Below, piece by piece: positions 1 to 9,763 of a stretch of 64,000 nucleotides of DNA. Origin of the DNA: Kutzneria sp035492655 (GTDB lineage Bacteria > Actinomycetota > Actinomycetes > Mycobacteriales > Pseudonocardiaceae). The DNA is taken from NCBI GenBank assembly GCA_035492655.1, contig DATJJB010000651.1, positions 1 to 64,000 on the forward strand. Direction: 5' to 3'. The notes beneath the pieces are model-generated. The model searched no databases, was not told the origin of the DNA, and worked only from the letters and a program-made list of their open reading frames with translations. Each line of letters opens with the position of its first letter. Within the stretch, counting starts at the first letter, position 1. The position numbers and the translations under genes were made by a program.

Positions 1-65
1 GTGGAACGGCCTGGCCCGGAACTCTCCCCACCTCGCCATGGTCAGCCATGCTGCCACGACCGCTT

Positions 66-81
66 CCTACTCACGAGTAGG
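66..81. promoter_or_regulatory. Palindromic operator upstream of the SDR gene
   Basis: Perfect inverted repeat: arm CCTACTC at 66-72, two-base spacer AC, arm GAGTAGG at 75-81. It lies 18 bases before the ATG at 100, so a bound dimer would overlap the promoter. The short TACTC..GAGTA form is typical of TetR-family sites. No regulator gene is visible to the left within the window, so the partner is unknown. Confidence 0.45.
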
Positions 82-99
82 TAGTGGCATCATCGGGTC

Positions 100-888
100 A
101 TGAGTGGATCGTCGTCGCTGGCCGGCAAGCGCATCCTGATCACCGGCGCGTCCTCCGGCATCGGCCGTGCCACCGCGTTCGCGGTCGCCGGGCTCGGCGC
201 GGTGCCGCTGCTGGTGGCGCGGCGCGCCGACGAGCTGGCGCAGGTCCGTGACGGCATCGTGGCCCGTGGCGGCGAGGCGCACAGCTACGCGTGCGACCTC
301 ACCGACGCCGAATCCGTCGACACGCTGCTCAAGCGTGTGCTGGCCGAGCAGCCGCGGGTGGACATGCTGGTCAACAACGCCGGCCGGTCGATCCGACGAT
401 CGCTGAACAGCTCGCGCGACCGTCATCACGACTTCGAACGCACCATGGCGATCAACTACTTCGCGCCGGTGCGGCTGGTGCTGGGGCTGCTGCCGCACTT
501 CCGGGACAACGGCGGCGGGCACGTCGTCAACATCTCGTCGATGGGCGTGCAGACGCGCACCCCGAGGTTCGCCGCGTACCTGGCGTCCAAGGCCGCCCTG
601 GACGAGTTCAGTCAGGTCGCGGCGGCCGAGACGCTACGCGACCGGATCACGTTCACCACCGTGCACATGCCGCTCGTGCGCACGCCGATGATCGGCCCGA
701 GCCGGGTCTACGACCGCATGCCGGCCGCCACCCCGGAAAAGGCCGCCCGGCTCGTGGTGCGCGCGCTCGTCCGCCGGCCCAAGTCCGTGGACCTGCCGTT
801 CGGCCGGCTCGCCGCGGCCGGCTACGCGATCGCGCCTCGGTTGGTCGAGCGGGTGCTCAACCTCGCGTACCGCACGCGTTCGGTCTGA
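100..888 (+). CDS. SDR family NAD(P)-dependent oxidoreductase
   Basis: A classical short-chain dehydrogenase/reductase of 262 residues, the usual family length. The cofactor motif TGASSGIG is at residues 15-22, NNAG follows near residue 90, and the catalytic Tyr-x3-Lys lies in AYLASK near residue 165. It should reduce or oxidise a carbonyl/alcohol with NAD(P)H in the cytoplasm; the substrate cannot be told. The ATG at 100 has no clear Shine-Dalgarno. A palindrome sits just upstream (66-81). The gene converges on the small zinc-binding gene, with one base between the stop codons. Confidence 0.9.
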   Translation: MSGSSSLAGKRILITGASSGIGRATAFAVAGLGAVPLLVARRADELAQVRDGIVARGGEAHSYACDLTDAESVDTLLKRVLAEQPRVDMLVNNAGRSIRRSLNSSRDRHHDFERTMAINYFAPVRLVLGLLPHFRDNGGGHVVNISSMGVQTRTPRFAAYLASKAALDEFSQVAAAETLRDRITFTTVHMPLVRTPMIGPSRVYDRMPAATPEKAARLVVRALVRRPKSVDLPFGRLAAAGYAIAPRLVERVLNLAYRTRSV

Positions 889-889
889 C

Positions 890-1069
890 TCAGGCCGCGC
901 GCCACGTTTCGCCGTTGCGGTTCACCGTCGGCGGCAGCCAGGTGCTGGCATCGCTGACCAACGGCTCCACCTGGCCGGCGTGCCAGTCGCGCTGGCACTG
1001 GTCGGAACAGAAGAAGTCCGACGGAGAACTAGGCCGCTCCGCACCGCAGACGACACAGGGACCGGTCAT
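890..1069 (-). CDS. Small zinc-ribbon-like protein
   Basis: A 59-residue protein with paired cysteines: CVVC near the N-terminus and FCSDQC about fifteen residues later, then a Trp-His. This is a plausible single structural zinc site, as in small actinobacterial zinc-ribbon/FCS-like proteins. The ATG at 1069 is preferred over an in-frame GTG at 1078 because GGGAGG sits eight bases before the ATG but directly abuts the GTG. Function is unknown. It is encoded opposite the SDR gene, with the stops one base apart. Confidence 0.65.
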   Translation of the reverse strand: MTGPCVVCGAERPSSPSDFFCSDQCQRDWHAGQVEPLVSDASTWLPPTVNRNGETWRAA

Positions 1070-1079
1070 CCCACCCACC

Positions 1080-1607
1080 TCCCGGGTCGACGTCCACCAT
1101 GGACGCTAAATCGGCAAAAGGACGGCCGTGTTTCGGGATGGTGTCGACTCAACACCCGAAAAGGCCCACGATTTCACGCTCCCGGCCGATAGCTGGCGGC
1201 AGAAGTGGGCCTGGAGCGGCCATCAAGTGGGTGGCGAGGGCGGCGTTGATCGCCGGTGGTCGGCGTGGGCGGCCGGGGCTACCTGAGTGGTTCAGGTGGA
1301 CCCCGAGGGCAAATGAGCCACACGGGTGGCGGCAAGCGGATGTCGCGGCGGCGGGGCGTTTGGGAGCGCTGAGAAAAGAGGGCGCGGCGGCGGGTATGCG
1401 GGCGGCCGGCGCGGAGACTCAGGACGGTCGGGGGCACGGGGTGCGAAGGATCCAGCGGATAGGTGTCCAAGGACGCTGAGGCGCAAGGCCGTTGGGAACG
1501 GGCAGGCGCGAAGGGCCCAGCGATTGGGGTGTGGGTTCGGCGGGTCGGAGTGGCAGGCGCTGGGGAGCGACCGGGAACGGGAGGGGCTCGGCGGGTGGGA
1601 TGACGGG
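1080..1607. other. Intergenic stretch without a convincing gene
   Basis: About 530 bases between the small zinc-binding gene and the end of the HerA-like gene. Open frames exist on both strands, but their translations are low-complexity Gly/Arg/Pro/Ser strings typical of GC-rich non-coding DNA, and none has a credible ribosome site. It should contain the promoter of the small gene, read leftward, and the 3' end of the HerA-like transcript. I see no structured RNA or repeat I can name. Confidence 0.5.
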
Positions 1608-3173
<1,566 letters not shown>

Positions 3174-3226
3174 TAGGCCGAAAGGCCGGAAACCGCGCGT
3201 TCAGACGAACACGGACCGTGGCGGGA

Positions 3227-3239
3227 TAGGCTCCTACGG
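3227..3239 (+). promoter_or_regulatory. Probable leaderless promoter -10 of orn
   Basis: TAGGCT at 3227-3232 stands seven bases before the GTG start of orn and no Shine-Dalgarno is present. This is the usual geometry of a leaderless actinobacterial transcript starting at the start codon. Confidence 0.4.
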
Positions 3240-3851
3240 GTGACTGATCGTCTGGTGTGGATCGACTGCGAGATGACCGGGCTCGACCTGGGCAAAGACG
3301 CCCTGATTGAGATCGCCGCCCTGGTCACCGACGCAGAACTGAACGTGCTCGGGGACGGCGTCGACGTGGTGATCCACGCCGACGACGAAGCGCTGGCGGC
3401 GATGCCGGACGTGGTCCGGGACATGCACGCCCACAGCGGGCTGACCGAAGAGGTGCGCCGCGCCACGACCACGCTCGAGGAAGCCGAGCAGCTGGTGCTG
3501 GACTACATCCGGCAGTGGGTGCCCGACTCCCGCACCACACCGCTGGCCGGCAACAGCATCGCCACCGACCGTGGCTTCATCGCCCGCGACATGCCCGAGC
3601 TGGACGGCCACCTGCACTACCGCATGGTGGACGTGTCCAGCATCAAGGAGCTGTGCCGGCGCTGGTACCCGCGCATCTACTACGCGCAGCCGGCCAAGGG
3701 CCTGGCCCACCGCGCGCTGGCCGACATCCACGAGTCCATCCGCGAGCTGGCCTACTACCGGGCCACGGCGTTCGTGCCGCAGCCCGGCCCGACCAGCGAA
3801 CAAGCGCAGGCCGCGGCGGCGGAGATCCTTCGGCAGGCCGGCCAGGGGTAA
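3240..3851 (+). CDS. orn: Oligoribonuclease
   Basis: A DEDDh 3'-5' exonuclease that degrades 2-5 nt RNAs, including pGpG from c-di-GMP turnover, to mononucleotides. The 203 residues match the family length. Exo I is IDCEMTGLD with Asp9 and Glu11, Exo II is GNSIATDRGF, and Exo III is AHRALADIHESI with the catalytic His and Asp. The GTG start has no Shine-Dalgarno but a TAGGCT box seven bases upstream, so the message is probably leaderless. A tRNA-His gene follows within 75 bases. Confidence 0.96.
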   Translation: MTDRLVWIDCEMTGLDLGKDALIEIAALVTDAELNVLGDGVDVVIHADDEALAAMPDVVRDMHAHSGLTEEVRRATTTLEEAEQLVLDYIRQWVPDSRTTPLAGNSIATDRGFIARDMPELDGHLHYRMVDVSSIKELCRRWYPRIYYAQPAKGLAHRALADIHESIRELAYYRATAFVPQPGPTSEQAQAAAAEILRQAGQG

Positions 3852-3858
3852 CCCGTTT

Positions 3859-3886
3859 TTGAGCCTGGGACGCCATGCGCTAGCCT
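3859..3886 (+). promoter_or_regulatory. Probable promoter of tRNA-His
   Basis: TTGAGC (3859-3864) and TAGCCT (3881-3886) are separated by 16 bases. The tRNA begins about 40 bases downstream. Between them a small hairpin (CCACCG/CGGTGG, 3898-3913) lies in the presumed 5' leader that RNase P would remove. Confidence 0.45.
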
Positions 3887-3925
3887 TACGGAGGTCGCCA
3901 CCGGCAACGGTGGGGATCTTCGATG

Positions 3926-3998
3926 GTGGGTGTAGCTCAGTCGGTAGAGCACTGGGTTGTGGTCCCAGGTGTCGCGGGTTCGAATCCCGTCACTCACC
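3926..3998 (+). tRNA. tRNA-His (anticodon GTG)
   Basis: A full cloverleaf. The acceptor GTGGGTG pairs with CACTCAC, the D arm contains AGCTCAG...GAGC, and the anticodon stem CTGGG/CCCAG encloses the loop TTGTGGT with anticodon GTG. The T arm has GTTCGAATC. The base before (G3925) can be the extra G-1 of tRNA-His, opposite discriminator C3998. No CCA is encoded. Confidence 0.96.
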
Positions 3999-4003
3999 CG
4001 CGC

Positions 4004-4038
4004 GAAATGGACCGGCGATGCTATCGCCGGTCCATTTC
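4004..4038 (+). terminator. Terminator hairpin after tRNA-His
   Basis: A perfect 16-base-pair stem (4004-4019 with 4023-4038) closes a three-base loop six bases after the tRNA. It is followed by a short TCTT, consistent with termination of the tRNA transcript. Confidence 0.75.
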
Positions 4039-4053
4039 TCTTGGGGTGCTTTG

Positions 4054-4097
4054 TGGGGGCCCGGCCCCCACGCCCCCACGCCGGGGCTGCGCCCCGG
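4054..4097 (-). terminator. GC-rich double hairpin beyond the VOC gene
   Basis: Two consecutive inverted repeats: TGGGGGCC/GGCCCCCA (4054-4070) and CCGGGGC/GCCCCGG (4081-4097). They lie just past the stop of the leftward VOC gene and could end that operon's transcript. There is no U tract. Confidence 0.45.
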
Positions 4098-4133
4098 ACC
4101 CCATCGTGGTGGGGCGCGTCGGGGTGGTTGTGC

Positions 4134-4535
4134 TTACCTGTCCGAGTAGCCCTGGCTCACTTCGATGATCACGTTGTCCGGGCCGCGCAGCCAGGCGGAG
4201 CGCCAGCCGGGGATGAAGGAGTCGAAGGCCAACGGGCCGAGGGTCACCGGGATGCGGCCGGCGACACGGTCGAGGAAGCCCGGCACATCGTCTACTTGGA
4301 ACGCCAGGTGACGGACCTGGCCGGGGGTGTGCGGACCGTCAGCCTCGGCCGGCACGGCGACGCCGGGGGTGTGGAAGAGCTCCAGCTGCACGGAGCCGTT
4401 GGTCAGGAAGACCACGGTGGTGTCGGGCAGCTCGAAGACCCGGCTGCGCGAGAAGCCGAACCAGGTGTCGTAGAACGACTCCGCCGCGGCGAGGTCGGTG
4501 CAGTTCAGGGCGATGTGGGCGAAACGCGGGGTCAC
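4134..4535 (-). CDS. VOC (glyoxalase/dioxygenase superfamily) protein
   Basis: A single-domain vicinal-oxygen-chelate protein of 133 residues, with the two beta-alpha-beta-beta-beta halves visible: FAHIALNCTDLAAAESFY and VRHLAFQVDDVPGFLDRV. Metal ligands are plausible at His of HIALNC, Glu of QLELFH, His of RHLAFQ and Glu of IIEVSQ. The substrate is unknown. The GTG start is fixed by GGGAGG upstream and a four-base GTGA overlap with the stop of the GMC oxidoreductase gene, so the two are translationally coupled. It is last in the kinase-SnoaL-GMC-VOC operon. Confidence 0.85.
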   Translation of the reverse strand: MTPRFAHIALNCTDLAAAESFYDTWFGFSRSRVFELPDTTVVFLTNGSVQLELFHTPGVAVPAEADGPHTPGQVRHLAFQVDDVPGFLDRVAGRIPVTLGPLAFDSFIPGWRSAWLRGPDNVIIEVSQGYSDR

Positions 4536-6022
4536 CGGGCCTCCCGGATCAGGTCGGCGGCGCGCTCGGCGATGGCGACGATGACGGCGTGCGGGTTGGC
4601 GGTGGGCAGGGTCGGCATGACGCTGGCGTCGACGACCCGCAGACCGGCCAGGGTGTGCACGCGAAGTTGGGTGTCCACAACGGACTCGCCGTCGGTGCCC
4701 ATCCGGCACGAACCGGCGTGGTGGTGGTAGCTGTCGGCGTGCTCACGGGCGAATCGCACGAGGTCGGTCTCCCGGTCAGGAGACACCGATCCCGTGAGGT
4801 GCGGGCCGAAGGCGGTGGTGTGGAAGACGTCCTGGGCCAGCCGGATGGCCTCGACCAGGCGGCGCACGTCGGCCGGGTCGTCCAGGTAGTTGGGGTCGAC
4901 CAACGGCGGGGCGCAGGGCGTCGGGGCGGCCAGGGTGACGGTGCCCCGGGAGCACGGCCGGACGACGCCGGGCAGGATGGTGACGGCCTCCCGCAGTCCC
5001 AAATCGAACGGCACGTGCACGAAGGCCAACTGGAGGTCGGGCGCCGGCAGCGTCGGGTCGGACTTGGCGAACAGCGCGGACTCGGAGAGGTTCTGCGCGC
5101 CGGCGGCGACAGGCCGACGGGTCTCGGCGACCACGGGGGCCAGCACGTGGTTGTGGAAGTTCCGGCCGACACCGGGAAGATCGGCTACCGAAGGGATGCC
5201 GTGGCGACGGAGGTCCGCGCCAGGACCGACACCCGAGAGCAGCAGCAGCTTGGGCGAGTCGATGGCGCCGGAGGCGACGATGACCTCGCCGGCGCGCACG
5301 GTGTGCAAGCCGGGGGCGGTGTCATCGGCGGCCAGGTGCCGGACGGCGGTCGCCGGCGCGTAGGACTCGGTGACCCGGAATTCGAGACCGGTGCAGGTGT
5401 CGCCGTCGAACAGCAGCCGGGTGGCGTGGGCGTTGCAGCTCAGGTGCAGGTTGCGCCGGGACAGCGCCGGCTCCAGGTACGAGGCCAGCGCCCCGTGGCG
5501 GCGGCCGGAGCGCAGCGAAAGGTGGTGCCACGAGACGCCGGTGGTGACGGGACCGTTGAACGTGGGCAGCGCGCGGTGGCCCAGTTCGATGCAGGCGTCG
5601 ATGAAGGTGCGGGACAACGGATGCGCGTCGCGGGCAGCGTGGGTGGGCGGGTGCAGGTCCTCGTGCGTCTCGAAGTACGGCACGAGATCCCGGTAGGTCC
5701 AGCCGGCGGGCCAGGAGGCGAAGTCGGCCGGGTTGCCCCGCACGTGCATCATCAGGTTCAGGTTGCTGGAGCCGCCGGGCATCCGGCCGCGGGGCTCGCG
5801 GACCCGGCGACCGCCGAGACCGTGCTGGGGCACGGTCTGATAGCCCCAGTCCACAGTGGACCCCAGCAACGACGACCACTGCGCGGGCGAGTCCACCGCG
5901 GCCGGCACCCACGGCGGACCGGCTTCCAGGAGCAGGACCTCGATGTCGGGATCCTCGGTGAGGCGGTTGGCCAGCACGCTACCCGCGGTGCCGGCGCCGA
6001 TGATGACGTAGTCGAATTCCAT
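4532..6022 (-). CDS. GMC family FAD-dependent oxidoreductase (choline dehydrogenase-like)
   Basis: A flavoprotein of 496 residues. The ADP-binding motif GAGTAGSVLANRL is at the very N-terminus, followed by LLLEAG. The GMC signature near residues 75-95 includes RGRMPGGSSNLN. The C-terminal catalytic region has HHHAGSCRMG, with DASVMPTLPTANPHA ending the FAD domain. It oxidises an alcohol to a carbonyl. It is shorter than typical choline dehydrogenase (~550). The ATG at 6022 lies two bases after the stop of the SnoaL-like gene, and the downstream VOC gene overlaps it by four bases. Confidence 0.9.
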   Translation of the reverse strand: MEFDYVIIGAGTAGSVLANRLTEDPDIEVLLLEAGPPWVPAAVDSPAQWSSLLGSTVDWGYQTVPQHGLGGRRVREPRGRMPGGSSNLNLMMHVRGNPADFASWPAGWTYRDLVPYFETHEDLHPPTHAARDAHPLSRTFIDACIELGHRALPTFNGPVTTGVSWHHLSLRSGRRHGALASYLEPALSRRNLHLSCNAHATRLLFDGDTCTGLEFRVTESYAPATAVRHLAADDTAPGLHTVRAGEVIVASGAIDSPKLLLLSGVGPGADLRRHGIPSVADLPGVGRNFHNHVLAPVVAETRRPVAAGAQNLSESALFAKSDPTLPAPDLQLAFVHVPFDLGLREAVTILPGVVRPCSRGTVTLAAPTPCAPPLVDPNYLDDPADVRRLVEAIRLAQDVFHTTAFGPHLTGSVSPDRETDLVRFAREHADSYHHHAGSCRMGTDGESVVDTQLRVHTLAGLRVVDASVMPTLPTANPHAVIVAIAERAADLIREAR

Positions 6023-6024
6023 GA

Positions 6025-6393
6025 CTACGAGGCGAGTGCGCGGAACGGCACGGTGTCGTGGAAGTTGGCCAGGTAGGCGATGTGGTCGCCGTCCAGCCGG
6101 AAGTAGTTGACCACGTCGGCCTCGATGGTGTCGCCGGCCGAGGTGGTGGCCTCGATCCGGGAGACCACGGCGGCCTGGTCGCCGTCGACGAGAATGTGCT
6201 TGGGGCGGTTGGCGAAACTCGCGTACATCGCCGGGAAGCCGCGCATGATCGAACGCAGCGCGTCCTGACCCTCGATGTGGCCGGCGAGCTGCTCGTCCAT
6301 CACCAGGTCGGGCGTGAACAGGTCGGTCCACGCCTCCCAGTCGCCCTGGTTGGCCAGCTCGTAGTAGCGGGTGATGACCTCACGGGGACTCAT
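6025..6393 (-). CDS. SnoaL/NTF2-like fold protein
   Basis: A 122-residue cone-shaped alpha+beta barrel protein of the NTF2-like superfamily. The N-terminal helices EVITRYYELANQGDWEAWTD are followed by a beta sheet with DLVMDEQLAG and ANFHDTVPFRA. Members include SnoaL cyclases, ketosteroid isomerases and non-enzymatic binders, so the activity cannot be assigned. GGAGG lies six bases before the ATG, and the start overlaps the kinase stop by ATGA. Its position between a sensor kinase and a GMC enzyme suggests a shared substrate. Confidence 0.85.
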   Translation of the reverse strand: MSPREVITRYYELANQGDWEAWTDLFTPDLVMDEQLAGHIEGQDALRSIMRGFPAMYASFANRPKHILVDGDQAAVVSRIEATTSAGDTIEADVVNYFRLDGDHIAYLANFHDTVPFRALAS

Positions 6394-7856
6394 GCACGAC
6401 CTCCGGAACGCACGGGCAGACGGACACAGAACCGGGTGTCCCCCGGCTCCGAGGACACCGAGATCGCGCCGCCGTGCCGACGGCTGACGATCTCGTGCGA
6501 CAGGTAGAGCCCGAGCCCGGTGCCGCGGCCGACGTCCTTGGTGGTGAAGAACGGCTGGAACAGGCGGGGCATGGCGTCCGGCGGCACGCCGGCGCCGGTG
6601 TCCCGGAACTCCACCAGCAGGTCGTCGCCGACGCCGTCGGCGGTGATGGTGAGCGTGCCGCCGTCGGGCATGGCGTCCACGGCGTTGTCGATCAGGTTGG
6701 TCCACACCTGGTTGAGCTCGCTGGGCCGGCCGGAGATGCGCGGCAGCGACGGGCGGTAGTCCCGCACCACGTGGATGCCGGACAGCTTGGACACCAGCAG
6801 GGTCAGCGTCGCCTCGACGCCCTCGACGACGTCCACCTCGTCGCGTTCGGCGGCCCGGTCGAGATCGCTGTACGCCTTGGTGGAGGCGATGAGCGCGGAG
6901 ATCCGGCCGATCGCGCCGACCACCTCGGCGACGGTGGCGTGGCCGCGCAGCGAGCCGGCGACGACTTCCACCGCGGGGCGGAGGACCTGCGGGCGGAGTT
7001 CGCCGGCGAGCGCGTCCAGATCGTTGACCCGCAGGCCGCACTCGACAAGATCGTCGGCGATGCGGCCGGCGTCGATGCCGCGATCCTCGAGCCAGTCGGT
7101 GACGCCGTCCATGGCATCCATGGCGTCCAACGGATCCACGGCACGCAGCGGTGCGCGGTTGCGGACCGCGTCGATGCTGCTGTTGACGGCGGCGAGCTCG
7201 TTGGGCTCGGCCTGCCGGCCGAGGCAGGAGCAGTCGCGAAGCAGCTGCGGGAACAAGTCCGCCAGTTCCGCCGCCGAGCGGGCCACGGCCGCGGCCGGGT
7301 TGTTCAACTCGTGCGCAAGGCCGGCGGCCAGGGTGCCGAGGGCTTCGAGAGTGTCGCGGCGGCGGACGGCGACCTCGGAAGCATGGATGCGCCACGCCAA
7401 CACGGGCAACAACACCGTGCAGACCTGCGGGCAGCGCACGAGCATCTCGAAGAACTGCGGCTTGCAGTAGCGCAGCACCTCGGTGGGGCCGACGGCGCGT
7501 GCGGTCGCGATGTAGTCGGCGTCGGCCAGCAGCGGCAGTTCCCCGGTGAATTCGTGCGCGGCCGGGGGTTTGCCGTCATGATCGGTCTCGGCCCGGCCGA
7601 CGTCGTCGCAGGGACCCACGCGCCGCACGTGCCGGGTCAGCAGTTGCTCGCGTCCATTGTGGTCGGTCGTGCTGAAGGCCAGCTCACCGTCCACCAGCAC
7701 GAAAAACGCCTCGGCCTTGTCGCCGTCGTGGAACAGCACGTCACCGTCGGCCAGCGACAGGTGCGTGCCGGCCTGTGCGAGCCAGGCCAGCTGCTCGCCG
7801 TCCAGCGCGGCGAACAGGGTGATCCCCCGCAACGTCGAGACGTCCATGTCCCCCAT
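6390..7856 (-). CDS. Sensor histidine kinase with N-terminal cyclic-nucleotide-binding domain
   Basis: 488 residues. An N-terminal cNMP-binding/Crp-like domain (about residues 5-125) contains LADGDVLFHDGDKAEAFFVL. An H-box follows, AGLAHELNNPAAAVARS, with the phosphorylatable His near residue 195. The C-terminal HATPase domain has an N-box (NLIDNAVDAM), a G1 motif (DTGAGVPP) and GTGLGLYLSHEI. No transmembrane segment is evident, so it senses in the cytoplasm. No response regulator is adjacent. The ATG at 7856 is chosen over one at 7847, which has GGGGG too close. It heads a four-gene overlapped operon. Confidence 0.9.
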   Translation of the reverse strand: MGDMDVSTLRGITLFAALDGEQLAWLAQAGTHLSLADGDVLFHDGDKAEAFFVLVDGELAFSTTDHNGREQLLTRHVRRVGPCDDVGRAETDHDGKPPAAHEFTGELPLLADADYIATARAVGPTEVLRYCKPQFFEMLVRCPQVCTVLLPVLAWRIHASEVAVRRRDTLEALGTLAAGLAHELNNPAAAVARSAAELADLFPQLLRDCSCLGRQAEPNELAAVNSSIDAVRNRAPLRAVDPLDAMDAMDGVTDWLEDRGIDAGRIADDLVECGLRVNDLDALAGELRPQVLRPAVEVVAGSLRGHATVAEVVGAIGRISALIASTKAYSDLDRAAERDEVDVVEGVEATLTLLVSKLSGIHVVRDYRPSLPRISGRPSELNQVWTNLIDNAVDAMPDGGTLTITADGVGDDLLVEFRDTGAGVPPDAMPRLFQPFFTTKDVGRGTGLGLYLSHEIVSRRHGGAISVSSEPGDTRFCVRLPVRSGGRA

Positions 7857-7947
7857 GGTGACCGGGTCCCGCCTTTCGGCCCAGCCGACCGAACGCAGTG
7901 CCGTCGGGAGGCCGCGGCCATCGCACCGCGCGCGGTGCAATGGCGCC

Positions 7948-8370
7948 ATGACCAGTGTCGCGAAGGTTCAGCGTTTCGTCGCCGATTGGTTCAGCGCGCT
8001 CGACCGGCATGTGCCCTACGCCGAGGTGCGCGACCTCGTCGCCGAGGACCCCATCCACTTCGTGTTCCCGGAGGAGACCGTCACCACCCACGACGGTCTC
8101 GCGGCCTGGTACGACAAGGTGATCTGCTGTTTCTTCGACGAGCACCACCGGATCGAGAAGGTGTCGGTCGTCTTCGACGGCGACCTGGCCCGGGTGCACG
8201 TGGTGGTCAACTGGGTCACCCGGGTGTGGCAGGCGCCGAATCCGATCAGCCAGCGCCTGGAGTATCTGTCCGATCAGGACTGGGAGATCGAGCTGGGCGA
8301 GCGGTGGCGGCTGCGCGCGTACGTGGTGAACAGCCTGACGCCGCAGGGCGACACGCCGGAACTGTGCTGA
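7948..8370 (+). CDS. NTF2-like fold protein
   Basis: A 140-residue protein of the NTF2/SnoaL superfamily. The N-terminal VAKVQRFVADWFSALDRHVPY helix is followed by FVFPEETVTTHDGLAAWYDKV and a beta sheet (VHVVVNWVTRVWQAP). No catalytic residues can be assigned. It diverges from the kinase operon across 91 bases and is convergent with the maltokinase gene, sharing a bidirectional terminator. It is one of four NTF2-like domains in this window. Confidence 0.8.
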   Translation: MTSVAKVQRFVADWFSALDRHVPYAEVRDLVAEDPIHFVFPEETVTTHDGLAAWYDKVICCFFDEHHRIEKVSVVFDGDLARVHVVVNWVTRVWQAPNPISQRLEYLSDQDWEIELGERWRLRAYVVNSLTPQGDTPELC

Positions 8371-8400
8371 CGCCCCGGCAAGGGGGCGGGGCGTCAGCAC
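8364..8400. terminator. Bidirectional terminator
   Basis: A perfect 13-bp stem, GTGCTGACGCCCC (8364-8376) with its complement at 8388-8400, and an 11-base loop. It overlaps the stop codon of the NTF2-like gene and precedes the end of the convergent maltokinase gene. Confidence 0.7.
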
Positions 8401-8412
8401 AGCGGGGGGCGG

Positions 8413-9747
8413 TCAGCCGCCCAGGACGGCGGCGACGGCGCGGAGCGGGATGTGCGCCCAGGACGGGCGGTTCCTCGTCTCGTACGCGACCTCGTACACC
8501 GCCTTGTCCAGCTCGTAAGCGGTCAGCACGCACCGCGAGCGGGCCAGGTCCACACCGGACTCCCGGCCGTAGCCGGCGGCGAACGCCGCCCGCACCCGGG
8601 CCAGCCAGCGCTCCAACTGGTACCGGGACCACGCGTCGCCGGCCTGACTGGCGGCGTAGTCGAACGACCGCAGCATGCCGGCGACGTCCCGCAACGGCGA
8701 GTGCGTGGCCAACCGGTCACCGGCGGCCGGCTCGCCCTCGAAGTCGGTCAGCAGCCAGCCGTCATGCGCCCGTAACACCTGTCCCAGATGGAGATCACCG
8801 TGCACGCGCTGGGTGACGATCTTCTCGCCGGCCGCCGCCGGGGCGCGGTAGACGGCCCGGATCCGATCGGCGTCACGCGCCAACGCCGGGGCGACCGAGA
8901 TGGCCCGGTCCAGTCGGGCCGACCACACGTCGGCCAGCACTTCGGCGTCCATTGTGGACGTTCCGAGCCGATCGGCCAGCGCGACGTGCACATCAGCCAC
9001 CGCCGCGCCGAGCAGTTCGACGTCCGCGACGAAAGCCGAGTCACCGTCCACACCGGACACCAGGTTTCCGACGGCCTCGGTGGCCATCAGCCAGCCGTCG
9101 CTGGAACCGGCGGCGAACTCGTGCAGCACACCGAGCGTCACCGGTTCACCGCGCAGCGACCCCTCGATCGCGCCGAGCAGCCGTGGCACGCGGGCGCCGG
9201 CGATCGCCCGGTGCAGCTCCAGTTCCGGGTTGACACCCGGGGCCAGTCGCCGGAACAGCTTGAGGATCGCCTTGTCCCCGAACACGATCGAGGTGTTGGA
9301 CTGCTCGACGCCCAGCGGCCGGCCGGGCATCGGCACCGCGCCAACGACCCACGACCCGGGCTCCGGACTGAAGGCGGTGTCGCCGGCGGTCGCGCCGGCG
9401 CCGATCATCGCCAGCAGCGCGCCCATCAGCGACGCGTCCACGGTGGCGTCGTACACCACACCGTCGGGCATGTGGGCGATCACCGCCGGCCCGATGTCCG
9501 AGCCCTCGGTGGTCCGATGGCCCAGCGGCACCTGGTAGAGCTCGGTCTCACCGTCCGGATAGGACACTTCGACCAGCACCAGCGCGCCGCGGGCGGCGCC
9601 GGTGGTGGCCAGCTCGGTGGCCGACACGATCTCGACCCGGTGCGGGTCCCGGCCCCCGCCGGCGAACCAGCGCCGGCGGGGCAGCCAGGAGACCAGGGCG
9701 TGTTCCAGCGGGCTCATCCGGCCCGGCGACTCAGGCTCCCAGTGCAC
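8413..9747 (-). CDS. mak: Maltokinase
   Basis: Phosphorylates maltose to maltose 1-phosphate with ATP, the entry step to the GlgE alpha-glucan pathway. The 444 residues match actinobacterial Mak/Pep2. The N-terminal cap domain has WLPRRRWFAGGGRD. The kinase lobe has VHGDLHLGQVLR with catalytic Asp, then LLTDFEGEP with metal-binding Asp. The GTG start is supported by GGAGG seven bases upstream. Unusually, treS, glgE and glgB are not adjacent; instead an IS701-like gene ends 16 bases before it, and glgX is 10 kb away. Confidence 0.9.
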   Translation of the reverse strand: MHWEPESPGRMSPLEHALVSWLPRRRWFAGGGRDPHRVEIVSATELATTGAARGALVLVEVSYPDGETELYQVPLGHRTTEGSDIGPAVIAHMPDGVVYDATVDASLMGALLAMIGAGATAGDTAFSPEPGSWVVGAVPMPGRPLGVEQSNTSIVFGDKAILKLFRRLAPGVNPELELHRAIAGARVPRLLGAIEGSLRGEPVTLGVLHEFAAGSSDGWLMATEAVGNLVSGVDGDSAFVADVELLGAAVADVHVALADRLGTSTMDAEVLADVWSARLDRAISVAPALARDADRIRAVYRAPAAAGEKIVTQRVHGDLHLGQVLRAHDGWLLTDFEGEPAAGDRLATHSPLRDVAGMLRSFDYAASQAGDAWSRYQLERWLARVRAAFAAGYGRESGVDLARSRCVLTAYELDKAVYEVAYETRNRPSWAHIPLRAVAAVLGG

Positions 9748-9763
9748 GGTGCAACCTCCAGGA

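Noticed and set aside
4054..4097. GC-rich inverted repeats near tRNA-His considered as an attachment site or integrated element border
   Set aside because: No integrase gene and no repeated tRNA 3' end nearby; they fit terminator hairpins for the VOC operon.
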